Source of the DNA: Massilibacillus massiliensis
GTDB taxonomy: Bacteria; Bacillota; Negativicutes; FLKF01
Assembly (NCBI RefSeq): GCF_900086705.1
Contig: NZ_LT575483.1
Location: forward strand, 1,755,534 to 1,819,533
Reading direction: 5' to 3'
DNA length: 64,000 nt
Positions 7,967 to 15,922 of the stretch are shown here, one piece after another. The notes beneath the pieces are model-generated. The model worked only from the letters and a program-made list of their open reading frames with translations. It ran no database searches and was not told where the DNA came from. Each line of letters opens with the position of its first letter. Position 1 is the stretch's first letter. The translations under genes and the position numbers were made by a program.

Positions 7967-8641
7967 TTATTTTTCGCTGTTTAACAAATATTTACTAAGC
8001 ATTTTACTTGCGTATTCCATATGCGTTTTTAATAACTTCTTCGCTTTTTTTATATCCCTTTGCTTACAGGCCTCTAACAGCGATCGATGCTCCGTTTGCG
8101 ATTGATCTTGGTAATGCATTTCTTTTAAGTAAAGGCGCATATAACGTTCCACATTATTATGCAACACACGAATCATATCCAGTAATCTCGTTTTCCCTGA
8201 AGCTTCATAAAGATGCTCGTGAAACAAGCAGTTAAGTTCACTCCATCGATCAAAATTTTCCTCCTTCTCTAGCAATGCCAAAATCCTCTCGGCTTTTTCT
8301 AAATCTTCTTCTTCGATCTGTGGCAATGCAAATTCCAATGCACCAAGTTCCAACAAAATTCGAATTTGAAAAATCTCCTGTGCTTCCTCAGCCGACAGCT
8401 CAGTTACAACGGCACCTCGATTCGGATAAAACTTTACCAACCCTTCGGATTCCAACGTCTTCAATGCCTCTCTCAGCGCACTCATACTCACGTTAAACTG
8501 CAATGCAAGTTCTTCTTGCTTTAAAGGAGTTCCCCCGAGCAGTTCACCTGACAAGATAAGCTGCCGCAATTGATTCCCAACTTTTAACGGTATCGTCATT
8601 CTTCCCAATTTATCTGTTGTTTTAAAATAATTTGTTTTCAT
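7967..8641 (-). CDS. GntR-family (FadR/FCD type) transcriptional regulator
   Basis: A 224-residue repressor-type protein. The N-terminal winged helix-turn-helix reads LKQEELALQFNVSMSALREALKTLESEGLV, followed by a helical FCD ligand-binding domain with metal-site histidines (near FHEHLYEASG and HRSLLEACK). It is the first gene of the glycyl-radical-enzyme operon and faces the divergent peptidase operon, so it may control both through the palindromes in 8668-8775. No strong ribosome site precedes the ATG at 8641; a second ATG at residue 15 is possible. Confidence 0.9.
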   Translation of the reverse strand: MKTNYFKTTDKLGRMTIPLKVGNQLRQLILSGELLGGTPLKQEELALQFNVSMSALREALKTLESEGLVKFYPNRGAVVTELSAEEAQEIFQIRILLELGALEFALPQIEEEDLEKAERILALLEKEENFDRWSELNCLFHEHLYEASGKTRLLDMIRVLHNNVERYMRLYLKEMHYQDQSQTEHRSLLEACKQRDIKKAKKLLKTHMEYASKMLSKYLLNSEK

Positions 8642-8667
8642 GTTGTTAATATACTATAACTTTTTTT

Positions 8668-8712
8668 AATTCGATATATTGTTTTCGAAAATATACAGTA
8701 TACAATCGAATT
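8668..8712. promoter_or_regulatory. Candidate regulator operator: inverted repeats upstream of gntR
   Basis: AATTCGAT at 8668-8675 is mirrored by ATCGAATT at 8705-8712. Between them lies the dyad TATACAGTATA. FCD-type GntR regulators commonly bind short dyads in their own upstream region. Position supports autoregulation; binding is inferred. Confidence 0.4.
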
Positions 8713-8755
8713 TTCAGAATTTCGAAAGAATACAATGTACATGATAAATTCTATA

Positions 8756-8784
8756 TTGACACGATAAAATTTATCAGCTATCAT
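8756..8784 (+). promoter_or_regulatory. Sigma-70-type promoter of the peptidase operon with operator in the spacer
   Basis: TTGACA (8756-8761), a 17-base spacer and TATCAT (8779-8784) form a near-consensus housekeeping promoter. The spacer contains the perfect palindrome GATAAAATTTATC (8763-8775), so a repressor bound there would block polymerase. Transcription would start near 8791. Confidence 0.75.
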
Positions 8785-8850
8785 TTGTCCATAAGTCAAA
8801 TTCATTTAACAATATTTTTTCACCCCCAAAACTTCATACGAATAAAAAGC

Positions 8851-8902
8851 AATGACGCTATTGTATCTAAGCTAAAGAAACAATAGCGTCATTTTTATTT
8901 TT
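8851..8902 (+). terminator. Intrinsic terminator/attenuator hairpin in the peptidase leader
   Basis: Perfect 14-bp arms (AATGACGCTATTGT, 8851-8864; complement 8880-8893) with a 15-base loop are followed by TTTTTATTTTT. It lies between the promoter at 8756-8784 and the peptidase start at 8937, in a divergent gap where an ordinary end-of-gene terminator has no obvious use. A T-rich tract also follows on the minus strand, so it could work in both directions. Confidence 0.75.
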
Positions 8903-8936
8903 CATGAAAATAAATTCGAAAGCGAGATTGAGAAAT

Positions 8937-10109
8937 ATGGGCTATGACAAACGCAAAGCATTTGATTTCATCGACACAAAACAAAATGAAATGATCCAAT
9001 TATGGAAAGACCTTGTCAATTTAGAATGTGGTGCACTGAATAAACCAGGTGTCGATATCGTCGGCAAGAAGCTGGCAATATTATTTGAAGAACTCGGCTG
9101 CAACATACGATTTGTTGAGTTCGAAAAATCCGGCAATATGCTAATTGCAGAATATGGGGACACGACAAAAGAGCCTTACATTATTTTCACCGGACATATG
9201 GACACTGTTTTTGCGGATGGTACTGCTGCCCAACGACCTTTTGCAATCAAAGACGGGCGCGCTTACGGCCCAGGTGTGCTGGACATGAAAGGTGGCATTG
9301 TGATCCTCCTTTATGCACTAAAGGCACTTCATGAAATCGGCTATAAAACATTGCCAATTAAAATTGTTCTCCTTGGCGATGAAGAAAACGGTCATTTATT
9401 TTCAAATGCAGGAGAATATATTGTCCAGGAATCCAAAGGAGCAATCGCCGCCTTCAATTTTGAAACCGGATTTATGGACGATGGTATCGTCATTGCCAGA
9501 AAAGGTATGTTTCAATTTTGCCTCGAAGTATTCGGCATCGCCGCTCACGTTGGCAATGACCCCGAAAATGGGCGCAGTGCAATTTTAGAAATCGCTCACA
9601 AAATTATTGATATAGAAAAATTAACTGATTTTGAAAAAGGCAATACGTTCAATGTCGGCGTAATAGAAGGCGGAACAGTCGCCAATGCAACGCCCGATTA
9701 TGCAAAAATTACAGTTGATTTAAGATTTCTAGATCCGGCACATTTACCGGAAGCCTTAGCGCAAATTGAAAAAATTGTGAATCGAACCTACATTGCCGGT
9801 ACTACAACAACATTCTCTAAAAAAGTCGAATTAACGGCAATGAAAAAAACGAATACCTCACTGCAATTATTCGAAATTGTAAAACAAGCTGCAGAAGATG
9901 AGAATCTAGGTACACCTTATCCAAAAACAGTTGGCGGTGCTTCTGATTCAGCCTATACGGTTTTAGCCGGTGTTCCAACTGTATGCGCTATGGGCGTCAA
10001 AGGCGGCCGCAATCACAGCAAAGATGAATTCGCAGTCATTGATACCTTGTTTGAAAGAGCCAAACTAACAGTTGCAACCATACTCAAATTGAAATCGATA
10101 GAATCTTAA
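8937..10109 (+). CDS. M20-family metallopeptidase (carboxypeptidase G2/ArgE/DapE-like)
   Basis: A cytoplasmic zinc hydrolase that removes C-terminal or N-acyl groups from small peptides or acylated amino acids. The 390-residue protein shows the M20 metal-site motifs in order: TGHMDTVF, GPGVLDMKGG, GDEENGH with the catalytic Glu pair, FETGF, and the final RNHSKDEFA. I start at MGYDKRKAFDF with GAGATTGAG upstream; an in-frame ATG at 8904 lies in the terminator's T-tract. The next two genes encode YjiH/YjiG-like membrane proteins. In Escherichia coli that pair is linked to the isoaspartyl dipeptidase iadA, so import or export of a dipeptide or amino acid coupled to hydrolysis is a fair inference. 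Confidence 0.9.
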   Translation: MGYDKRKAFDFIDTKQNEMIQLWKDLVNLECGALNKPGVDIVGKKLAILFEELGCNIRFVEFEKSGNMLIAEYGDTTKEPYIIFTGHMDTVFADGTAAQRPFAIKDGRAYGPGVLDMKGGIVILLYALKALHEIGYKTLPIKIVLLGDEENGHLFSNAGEYIVQESKGAIAAFNFETGFMDDGIVIARKGMFQFCLEVFGIAAHVGNDPENGRSAILEIAHKIIDIEKLTDFEKGNTFNVGVIEGGTVANATPDYAKITVDLRFLDPAHLPEALAQIEKIVNRTYIAGTTTTFSKKVELTAMKKTNTSLQLFEIVKQAAEDENLGTPYPKTVGGASDSAYTVLAGVPTVCAMGVKGGRNHSKDEFAVIDTLFERAKLTVATILKLKSIES

Positions 10110-10217
10110 AAAGCAGAAGAATTTATTCCATGATCACCTGTCTTTACAGCTACCTAACGAGTTGGAGTAAAGCCAGCAAAATCTTTGGATAAAAATAAAG
10201 ATTGAGGAGTGTTTCTT

Positions 10218-10880
10218 ATGACAGACGTTGAGCACAAATTAACTTGGCGAGGCTGGTTATCCTTCCTATTTATCGTAATCTCTTTTTCTGGAGTCTTAGC
10301 ACATGCCGGTGCCTGGAGCGCAATTGATTTTCAAACATTAATCGGCGCTTTTGGTAAAATCGGTGACTTGGGCGCATTTTCAGGCAAGGGAGGAACTGGC
10401 GCAAGAGAAGGATTTCTTTTCGGTTTAACCTTAATCCCGACTGTTATGTTCGCCTTGGGCTTGATTCGCGTTGTAGAATCTTTAGGAGCACTGCTCGCTG
10501 CAGAAAAACTCATTCGTCCTATCCTAAAGCCTTTAATGGGAGTTCCCGGTGTAACCGGACTTGCACTTGTGAGCAGTATGACCAGCTCCGATGTCGGCTC
10601 GGCAATGACCAAACAACTGCATGACGATGGAAAATTAACGGATGATGAAAGGACTATTTTCGTATCTTATCAGTATGCGGCTTCTGCAACACTTACCAAT
10701 ACAATTGACTGCGGTGCTCCTTTATTGGGAATTGCCCTCCTGCCAATTGGTGCTATTCTTGCGATAGAATTATTTGTAAAAGTATTAGGTGCAAACATCG
10801 TAAGATTGATACTTGCGCGTCAAACGGTAAAAGAATCTGATCCACAAGAAACAAATATTTCAATGGGAGGTATCGCATAA
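10218..10880 (+). CDS. YjiH-like nucleoside-recognition/gate-domain membrane protein
   Basis: A 220-residue polytopic membrane protein of the YjiH/SpmA type gate-domain family. It opens MTDVEHKLTWRGWLSFLFIVISFSG, with the conserved segments GFLFGLTLIPTVMFALG and SSMTSSDVGSAMTKQL. I use the ATG at 10218, 8 bases after GAGGAG; the GTG at 10209 overlaps that site. It overlaps the next gene by one base (TAATG). The role is probably transport of an amino acid or peptide produced or consumed by the adjacent peptidase. Experimental functions for this family are few. Confidence 0.82.
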   Translation: MTDVEHKLTWRGWLSFLFIVISFSGVLAHAGAWSAIDFQTLIGAFGKIGDLGAFSGKGGTGAREGFLFGLTLIPTVMFALGLIRVVESLGALLAAEKLIRPILKPLMGVPGVTGLALVSSMTSSDVGSAMTKQLHDDGKLTDDERTIFVSYQYAASATLTNTIDCGAPLLGIALLPIGAILAIELFVKVLGANIVRLILARQTVKESDPQETNISMGGIA

Positions 10881-11377
10881 TGTCAACAGAGACCGTTGCC
10901 ATTTCTCCTAAAAGAACCTTAATTGAAGAATTCTGTTTTGGTGCTAAAAATGGATTCTATCTAGGCGTAGAAAGAATCATTCCAGCTATGATCCTAGCTT
11001 ATGTACTCATCATGTTCTTAAAAATCACTGGTCTTATGACCACGCTCGGTAATTTTATGGGCCCATTCATGGCCATTTTCGGACTTCCCGGTGAAGCGGT
11101 TGTCTCACTCGTCGCCGCTTTCTTTGCCAAGGCTGCCGGAGCATCCACTGCCGCTTCGCTCTACGCTGAAGGCGTCATCAATGCCGCACAGGTAACCATT
11201 TTATTCCCGGCAACCATAACAATGGGAACACTCGTCGGACACTTCGTCCGCGTTGTCGTTGCTTCTGGTACAAATGCCAAATGGCATCCCTTACTTCTGT
11301 TCATTCCGCTTTTTGATGCGGCTGTTTCTATGCTTCTAGTTCGTATTGTTTTAAACCTTATGGGCATATCTGCATAA
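10880..11377 (+). CDS. YjiG-like nucleoside-recognition/gate-domain membrane protein
   Basis: A 165-residue membrane protein and partner of the preceding YjiH-like subunit, translated through a TAATG overlap. It has four hydrophobic segments and the gate-domain motif FGLPGEAVVSLVAAFFAKAAGASTAA, split over a membrane hairpin. The two halves together resemble SpmA/SpmB and E. coli YjiH/YjiG. A terminator follows at 11404-11444, closing a three-gene peptidase-transporter operon. Confidence 0.82.
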   Translation: MSTETVAISPKRTLIEEFCFGAKNGFYLGVERIIPAMILAYVLIMFLKITGLMTTLGNFMGPFMAIFGLPGEAVVSLVAAFFAKAAGASTAASLYAEGVINAAQVTILFPATITMGTLVGHFVRVVVASGTNAKWHPLLLFIPLFDAAVSMLLVRIVLNLMGISA

Positions 11378-11403
11378 GCACAATCATCCTTTATCGACAT
11401 AAC

Positions 11404-11444
11404 AAAAATCCCGGAAAATGTTCTCACATTGATCCGGGATTTTT
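11404..11444 (+). terminator. Intrinsic terminator of the peptidase operon
   Basis: AAAAATCCCGGA pairs with TCCGGGATTTTT, capped by the inner hairpin AATGT-TCTC-ACATT. T-tracts lie on both sides, so it can act in both directions. The cap is identical to that of the terminator at 13051-13094. Confidence 0.85.
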
Positions 11445-11615
11445 GTTTGCAAAATTATCCTTAACTGCTTTAAATTGCTTACAGTACGCACTTTCAGCAC
11501 TCTTTCCCGCACATCCAACTTTATTTTCCGTATAAAGTTCTTCTTCTGTACTTTGGTATGAATCTACATGATACTGGAATTTCCATTTTGTATATGATAA
11601 ACTTGAACCATGCAT
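11424..11615 (-). pseudogene. IS200/IS605 TnpA transposase remnant (N-terminus, frameshifted)
   Basis: The first residues (MHGSSLSYTKWKFQYHV) match the start of Y1 transposases TnpA of the IS200/IS605 family. A shift to another frame then gives FIPKYRRRTLYGK, the next conserved block, and a further shift gives IKLDVRE. An intact gene would be about 130-150 residues and carry the catalytic Tyr; neither that region nor an HUH motif is present. An AGGAGG site precedes the start. The region just upstream (11625-11690) holds AACCTCC/GGAGGTT inverted segments that could be the element's left-end hairpin. Two frameshifts and the truncation make this a dead relic. Confidence 0.75.
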
Positions 11616-11786
11616 GTAGGATAACCTCCTAGGCTTATGATATTGACTTGCGACATCATGATCATACTAACATTGGAGGTTTCTTAATTCACTTGAAGAT
11701 AGCTGAACAATGCAGACAATCCTGTCTATAGAATCAATAGTAGAATCAGCTTGACTCTCAATTAAATACTGTTAGGAGATTAAATA

Positions 11787-12851
11787 ATGGAAACAAATAC
11801 GCAAATAAATGAAGATTCAAAACCAAAATACAATAGAAAGCTACTTTCAATATCGGTACTCTTAATCATTATATTTGGGGGTCTCGCATGGTACTTTCTT
11901 TATTTTATCAAAACGCCATCCTATTCTTTGAATTTAATTAAAGATTCTGTAGAGAGACATGATGTTGCAAAATTTAATAAACATGTTGATTTGGATAGTG
12001 TTTTATCTCGAGGATATGACGATCTTATGGCTGTAATGATTGAAACTGATAAATCAATTACTCCAGAAGCAATGACTTTTGTAAATGGATTCGTTAAAAT
12101 GTTTAAAGCCCCTGTAGTAAGCGGTTTAAAAGACGGTTTAACTCGCTTCGTTGAAACCGGGAACTGGGAAGACAATCAAGAAACCGATGTTGCAAAAGGA
12201 AATCAGCCTAAAATAGATCCTAATAAATTAACTGATAAATCAGGTTTAAAAAATTCTTCTTTTAAAGGTGTTGCATATACCAAAAAAGACGGAAAAATAG
12301 CAACTGTTGGTTTGAAAATATTTGATAAAGAAGCAAACCAAGAATTTACACTTGATGTTAAAATGAGAGAATTAGACGATGGTACATGGCAACTTGCAGA
12401 AATATCAAATTTTAAAGAATACATATTAGCCATTGAAAAAGTAAAAAATGAGCAAATAAAAAAATATATAGAAGATACGCAACCAATCATAGATAAATAT
12501 AATAATCAGGGTAAAGAATCAAGCGAAAAGATAAATTCTATTATCGTTAGCTCAAATCTTGCTGACGCTAATACAAAGAAACAATTAAAAGAAATTATTG
12601 AAAACGAACTACTGACAAATTGGAACGACAGACTAGCTGAACTGAATAAACTTACAGTTCCAGAAGCAGCAAAAGAATTATATAATCTACGTCAAAAAGT
12701 AGCCGAACTAAGAATACAACAATTACAAAAAAACATTGAATGGTTAGATAATGAAAGTCCTCAAACAATGCAAGAGATAAATTCTCTTCGGAATCAAGCT
12801 GACAATACGAATTTACAAATAGATAATTTAATAAATAAAGCAAAGAATTAA
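11787..12851 (+). CDS. DUF2939-like membrane-anchored protein of unknown function
   Basis: A 354-residue protein with a short lysine-rich cytoplasmic start, one transmembrane helix (about residues 23-42), then an extracytoplasmic domain beginning PSYSLNLIKDSVERHDVAKFNKHVDLDSV, as in DUF2939 proteins. The last ~130 residues are a charged, coiled-coil-prone helix region (AKELYNLRQKVAELRIQQLQ). The gene is markedly AT-rich compared with its neighbours and stands alone between the IS relic and a terminator, suggesting acquired DNA. An AGGAG site precedes the ATG. No function can be assigned. Confidence 0.7.
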   Translation: METNTQINEDSKPKYNRKLLSISVLLIIIFGGLAWYFLYFIKTPSYSLNLIKDSVERHDVAKFNKHVDLDSVLSRGYDDLMAVMIETDKSITPEAMTFVNGFVKMFKAPVVSGLKDGLTRFVETGNWEDNQETDVAKGNQPKIDPNKLTDKSGLKNSSFKGVAYTKKDGKIATVGLKIFDKEANQEFTLDVKMRELDDGTWQLAEISNFKEYILAIEKVKNEQIKKYIEDTQPIIDKYNNQGKESSEKINSIIVSSNLADANTKKQLKEIIENELLTNWNDRLAELNKLTVPEAAKELYNLRQKVAELRIQQLQKNIEWLDNESPQTMQEINSLRNQADNTNLQIDNLINKAKN

Positions 12852-13050
12852 TCACTTAAAATGTATAAGATAGTACTTCAACCAGTAAAAACATCATAAA
12901 ACAATCGATCAGTCAAATGCCGTCCAATCTACCGATCTATTTGACTACTCAAAAAATCAGTGGGTTTATCCAAAAACGAAAAATGATTAGATCAGCGCAC
13001 AATACAACACAACTAGATTTTGTTATCTTAAAATTCCCTATTCACCTATT
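12852..13050. other. Non-coding gap after the DUF2939 gene
   Basis: I see no convincing gene. One 8-bp inverted repeat (AGTCAAAT/ATTTGACT, near 12912-12947) is present. The end is occupied by the terminator described separately. Confidence 0.5.
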
Positions 13051-13094
13051 AAAAATCCCAGACAAATGTTCTCACATTTTGTCTGGGATTTTTT
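13051..13094. terminator. Bidirectional intrinsic terminator between convergent genes
   Basis: AAAATCCCAGAC pairs with GTCTGGGATTTT and is capped by AAATGT-TCTC-ACATTT, with T-tracts on both sides. It separates the rightward DUF2939 gene from the leftward MFS gene. The cap matches that of the terminator at 11404-11444. Confidence 0.88.
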
Positions 13095-13132
13095 CATTTC
13101 ATTCTAGGATTTTTGTGAATATTATACTAAAT

Positions 13133-14422
13133 TTAAGCTGCTGTTTTTTCTACTTCGATATGTTTTACTTTACCAAGTAAGAATGCATAGTTTAAGATAC
13201 CAACAATTAAAAGAGCTGCGGAAAGCAACAATGCCATATTGAATGAACCCGTTGCCTGTAAAATTGCCCCGGTAACGATAGGGCCTACAACCCCGCCCAT
13301 GTTAGAAACAGAGTTTTGCAGTCCGGCAACCACAGAGGTCATATTTTTTGGTGCAACATCACCCGGAAGCGCCCACACCTGAGATGCAGCTACAGTTGTG
13401 CCGGATTTGGCAAGACATAAAAGTGCCACTGCCATAATTGGCGATTCTGCAAACGCCGCTAAACCGATTGTAGATGCCATCAAAAGGCCGCCGACTAAGA
13501 ATGTTTTACGTGTTGCAGTTAGAGATAACCAGCCTTTTGCATATACTTTATCCGATGCCCAGCCTGCTACGACTTCCACAACCATGGAAACTAAGAGCGG
13601 CAGCATTGCTGCAAATCCCATTGCGAGCATTCCCATGCCTTTTTCTTTTACAAGATACGTTGGCAACCAAGTAATGAAGAAATAAGACGTGTAATTAATC
13701 ATAAAGAAACCAATACACATTGCCCAAATATTTCTGTATTTCAAGAGTTCATACCATTTCATCGGTTGTTCGTTGTCAAGACCTTCTTTTTTGGCCTGTC
13801 CATCACGAATATATTTCAATTCGGCGGCATTTACACCCTTATGTTCTTCAGGAATATTTTTATAATACCAGAACCATACAACAGACCATACAACCCCAAC
13901 AAGTCCGATAATAACAAAGGTCCATCTCCAGTCAAAAATTGAAATCAACCATACGATGAGCGGCATTGCAACTGCACCGCCAAATTTAGACCCACTGTCG
14001 AAAAGACCGCCAACCGTCGCTCTTTCCTTGTCCGGGAACCACTTAGATGAAATTCCGGCGTTGCTTGGATACGCAGCGGCCTCCCCAATACCAAGTCCCA
14101 TACGAAAGGCCAAAATAGATTTAAAGCCTGTCGCAAGTCCGGTCATAGCAGTGGCAATAGACCACCAAGCTACAGCAAATCCCAACGTAATTTTTTGTCC
14201 CAAGCGATCGGCAAACCACCCTGCCGGAATCTGCAATAAGGCATAAGTCCAAAAAAAGCCCGACATGATAATCCCCATCTGACTCGGTGTAATTCCAAAT
14301 TCTTGCGTAATATGAGGAGCGGCGGCAGCAAGTACAGTACGGTCAATATAATTGACAGCGATTGCTGTCCACATTAATCCGGCAACAACCCAGCGCACAT
14401 TTGATTTTTTCTCATTCACCAT
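13133..14422 (-). CDS. MFS transporter, anion:cation symporter (sugar-acid) family
   Basis: A 429-residue carrier with twelve predicted membrane helices. The N-terminal VNYIDRTVLAAAAPHI and IPAGWFADRLGQK loop motifs and the RMGLGIGEAAAYPSNAG helix are typical of the ACS family, which includes galactonate, glucarate and hexuronate transporters. It is the last gene of the leftward acid-sugar operon, 305 bases after the Fe-alcohol dehydrogenase. It most likely imports the four-carbon (or related) acid sugar phosphorylated by the DUF1537 kinase. A GGAGG site lies 8 bases before the ATG. Confidence 0.9.
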   Translation of the reverse strand: MVNEKKSNVRWVVAGLMWTAIAVNYIDRTVLAAAAPHITQEFGITPSQMGIIMSGFFWTYALLQIPAGWFADRLGQKITLGFAVAWWSIATAMTGLATGFKSILAFRMGLGIGEAAAYPSNAGISSKWFPDKERATVGGLFDSGSKFGGAVAMPLIVWLISIFDWRWTFVIIGLVGVVWSVVWFWYYKNIPEEHKGVNAAELKYIRDGQAKKEGLDNEQPMKWYELLKYRNIWAMCIGFFMINYTSYFFITWLPTYLVKEKGMGMLAMGFAAMLPLLVSMVVEVVAGWASDKVYAKGWLSLTATRKTFLVGGLLMASTIGLAAFAESPIMAVALLCLAKSGTTVAASQVWALPGDVAPKNMTSVVAGLQNSVSNMGGVVGPIVTGAILQATGSFNMALLLSAALLIVGILNYAFLLGKVKHIEVEKTAA

Positions 14423-14727
14423 GATAATACCTCCACTTTTAATAAATTCATTCCATAAATAAAATATAAACCAGTGCTTTTATCATAAATATAGGGTTTT
14501 TATAAAATATCGAGAATATTTTTAATCTTCTCTCTACATTTATCAATCAAATTATTCTGACTTTTATTGAACGGCTGCAGTGCTTTTCTACTTATTTTAG
14601 ATAGAAGCCGCCTGCGCCTCCTCTTGGGACATTTCAATTTAGGTTCAGATGGAGACGAACTCCATCTGAACTATAGAACCATTGCTCTTTGTAAAATAAG
14701 CAGTTGTATTCCAGCGCTACGCAGATA
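14423..14727. other. Gap in the acid-sugar operon, with one strong hairpin
   Basis: No gene is seen in this 305-base gap. A perfect 12-bp hairpin (GTTCAGATGGAG-ACGAA-complement) lies at 14643-14671, with a possible outer GGTTC/GAACC pair, but no T-tract follows it on the minus strand. It may stabilise or partly terminate the upstream message, lowering MFS expression relative to the enzymes. Confidence 0.5.
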
Positions 14728-15888
14728 CTACATTAATTTTTTATAAATCTCCCGCATATCATCTTTCGTAACAACTTTAGGATTGTTATCTAAAAGTCTG
14801 GTAACCTTCGCAGCCGCATCAACCAAATCATCCAGAACGGATTCATTGATACCTTTTTCGCGCAGATCACATGTTACATTCATATCTTCGATCATAGAAT
14901 ATAAATTTTCGATCATTTTTTCTGCTGCCTGTCTTGTTGTACAATTTTCTATATCAAGTTCCATGGCAACTGCGATATCTTTAAATTTGTCTTCACAGAC
15001 ATCTAAATTGAACTTCATTACATCCGGCAATAGAATTGCATTGGACAGACCATGTGGAATATGATACTTACCACCCAAAGGATAGGACAACGCATGGACT
15101 GCCGTTGTACTGGATGTTGCGATAGAAATCCCGCCAAAAGTTGCTCCTAAAAGCATATCTTCACGTGCTTGCAGATTTTTTCCATCGTTGTAAGCCGTCC
15201 GAATACTGCGAGAAATAAGTTTGATTGCTTTTAACGCAAATGTATCACTGAACGGATTTGCTTTTTTCGAAATATAGCATTCAATTGCATGGCATAAAGC
15301 GTCCATACCTGTGTTTGCCGTAATATGTTTTGGCAAGCCAACTGTCATTTCCGGATCTAAAATTACACAGTCAGAAACCATTTTTTCACTGACGATTCCA
15401 ACTTTTAGTTCTTCTTCAGGTACTAACACAATCGCATTTGGCGTTGCTTCCGAACCAGTACCGGCAGTTGTAGGAATCATTAGCGTAGGAACGCCACGAC
15501 GTTTGAACTGTTTCTTGCCTTTTACCAAATCATATAACGTTACATCATTGGTCAATAGCAAAGATACTAATTTCGCCGTATCCATGGAGCTGCCGCCGCC
15601 AATGCCGATAATCATCTGACATTCAAAACTCTTTGCGGCATCAAAGATCGCATTGACTTGTTCAAGTGCTGGTTCCGGCGGTGTATCATTGATAATATGC
15701 ACATTGATGCCGGCATCTTCAAGAATTTTCTTTGGTTTTTCAACCAAACCTGTTTGCCAAACGCCTTTATCGGTGATGACAACTACATTTTTCGCTTCGA
15801 AGCTTTCTACAACATCTTTGATTTGTGCAATAGAGCCTGCACCAGCTATAATTTTTCCTATATTCAAAAGTGAATATGTTTTATTCAT
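14728..15888 (-). CDS. Iron-containing alcohol dehydrogenase
   Basis: A 386-residue group III (Fe-dependent) NAD(P) alcohol dehydrogenase. Visible are the nucleotide-binding IGIGGGSSMDTAK, the metal ligands in GMDALCHAIECYI and IPHGLSNAILL, and the usual full length. It follows the 2-hydroxyacid dehydrogenase within about 35 bases in the acid-sugar operon. It probably reduces an aldehyde produced by the aldolase, or oxidises a terminal hydroxyl of the substrate. The exact reaction is not readable. Confidence 0.9.
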   Translation of the reverse strand: MNKTYSLLNIGKIIAGAGSIAQIKDVVESFEAKNVVVITDKGVWQTGLVEKPKKILEDAGINVHIINDTPPEPALEQVNAIFDAAKSFECQMIIGIGGGSSMDTAKLVSLLLTNDVTLYDLVKGKKQFKRRGVPTLMIPTTAGTGSEATPNAIVLVPEEELKVGIVSEKMVSDCVILDPEMTVGLPKHITANTGMDALCHAIECYISKKANPFSDTFALKAIKLISRSIRTAYNDGKNLQAREDMLLGATFGGISIATSSTTAVHALSYPLGGKYHIPHGLSNAILLPDVMKFNLDVCEDKFKDIAVAMELDIENCTTRQAAEKMIENLYSMIEDMNVTCDLREKGINESVLDDLVDAAAKVTRLLDNNPKVVTKDDMREIYKKLM

Positions 15889-15922
15889 TTTTCATCGCTT
15901 CTTTCAAGATAGTATAGTCTAC

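Noticed and set aside
12917-13180. 87-residue open frame after the DUF2939 gene
   Set aside because: It runs through the bidirectional terminator at 13051-13094 and into the MFS gene; no ribosome site.
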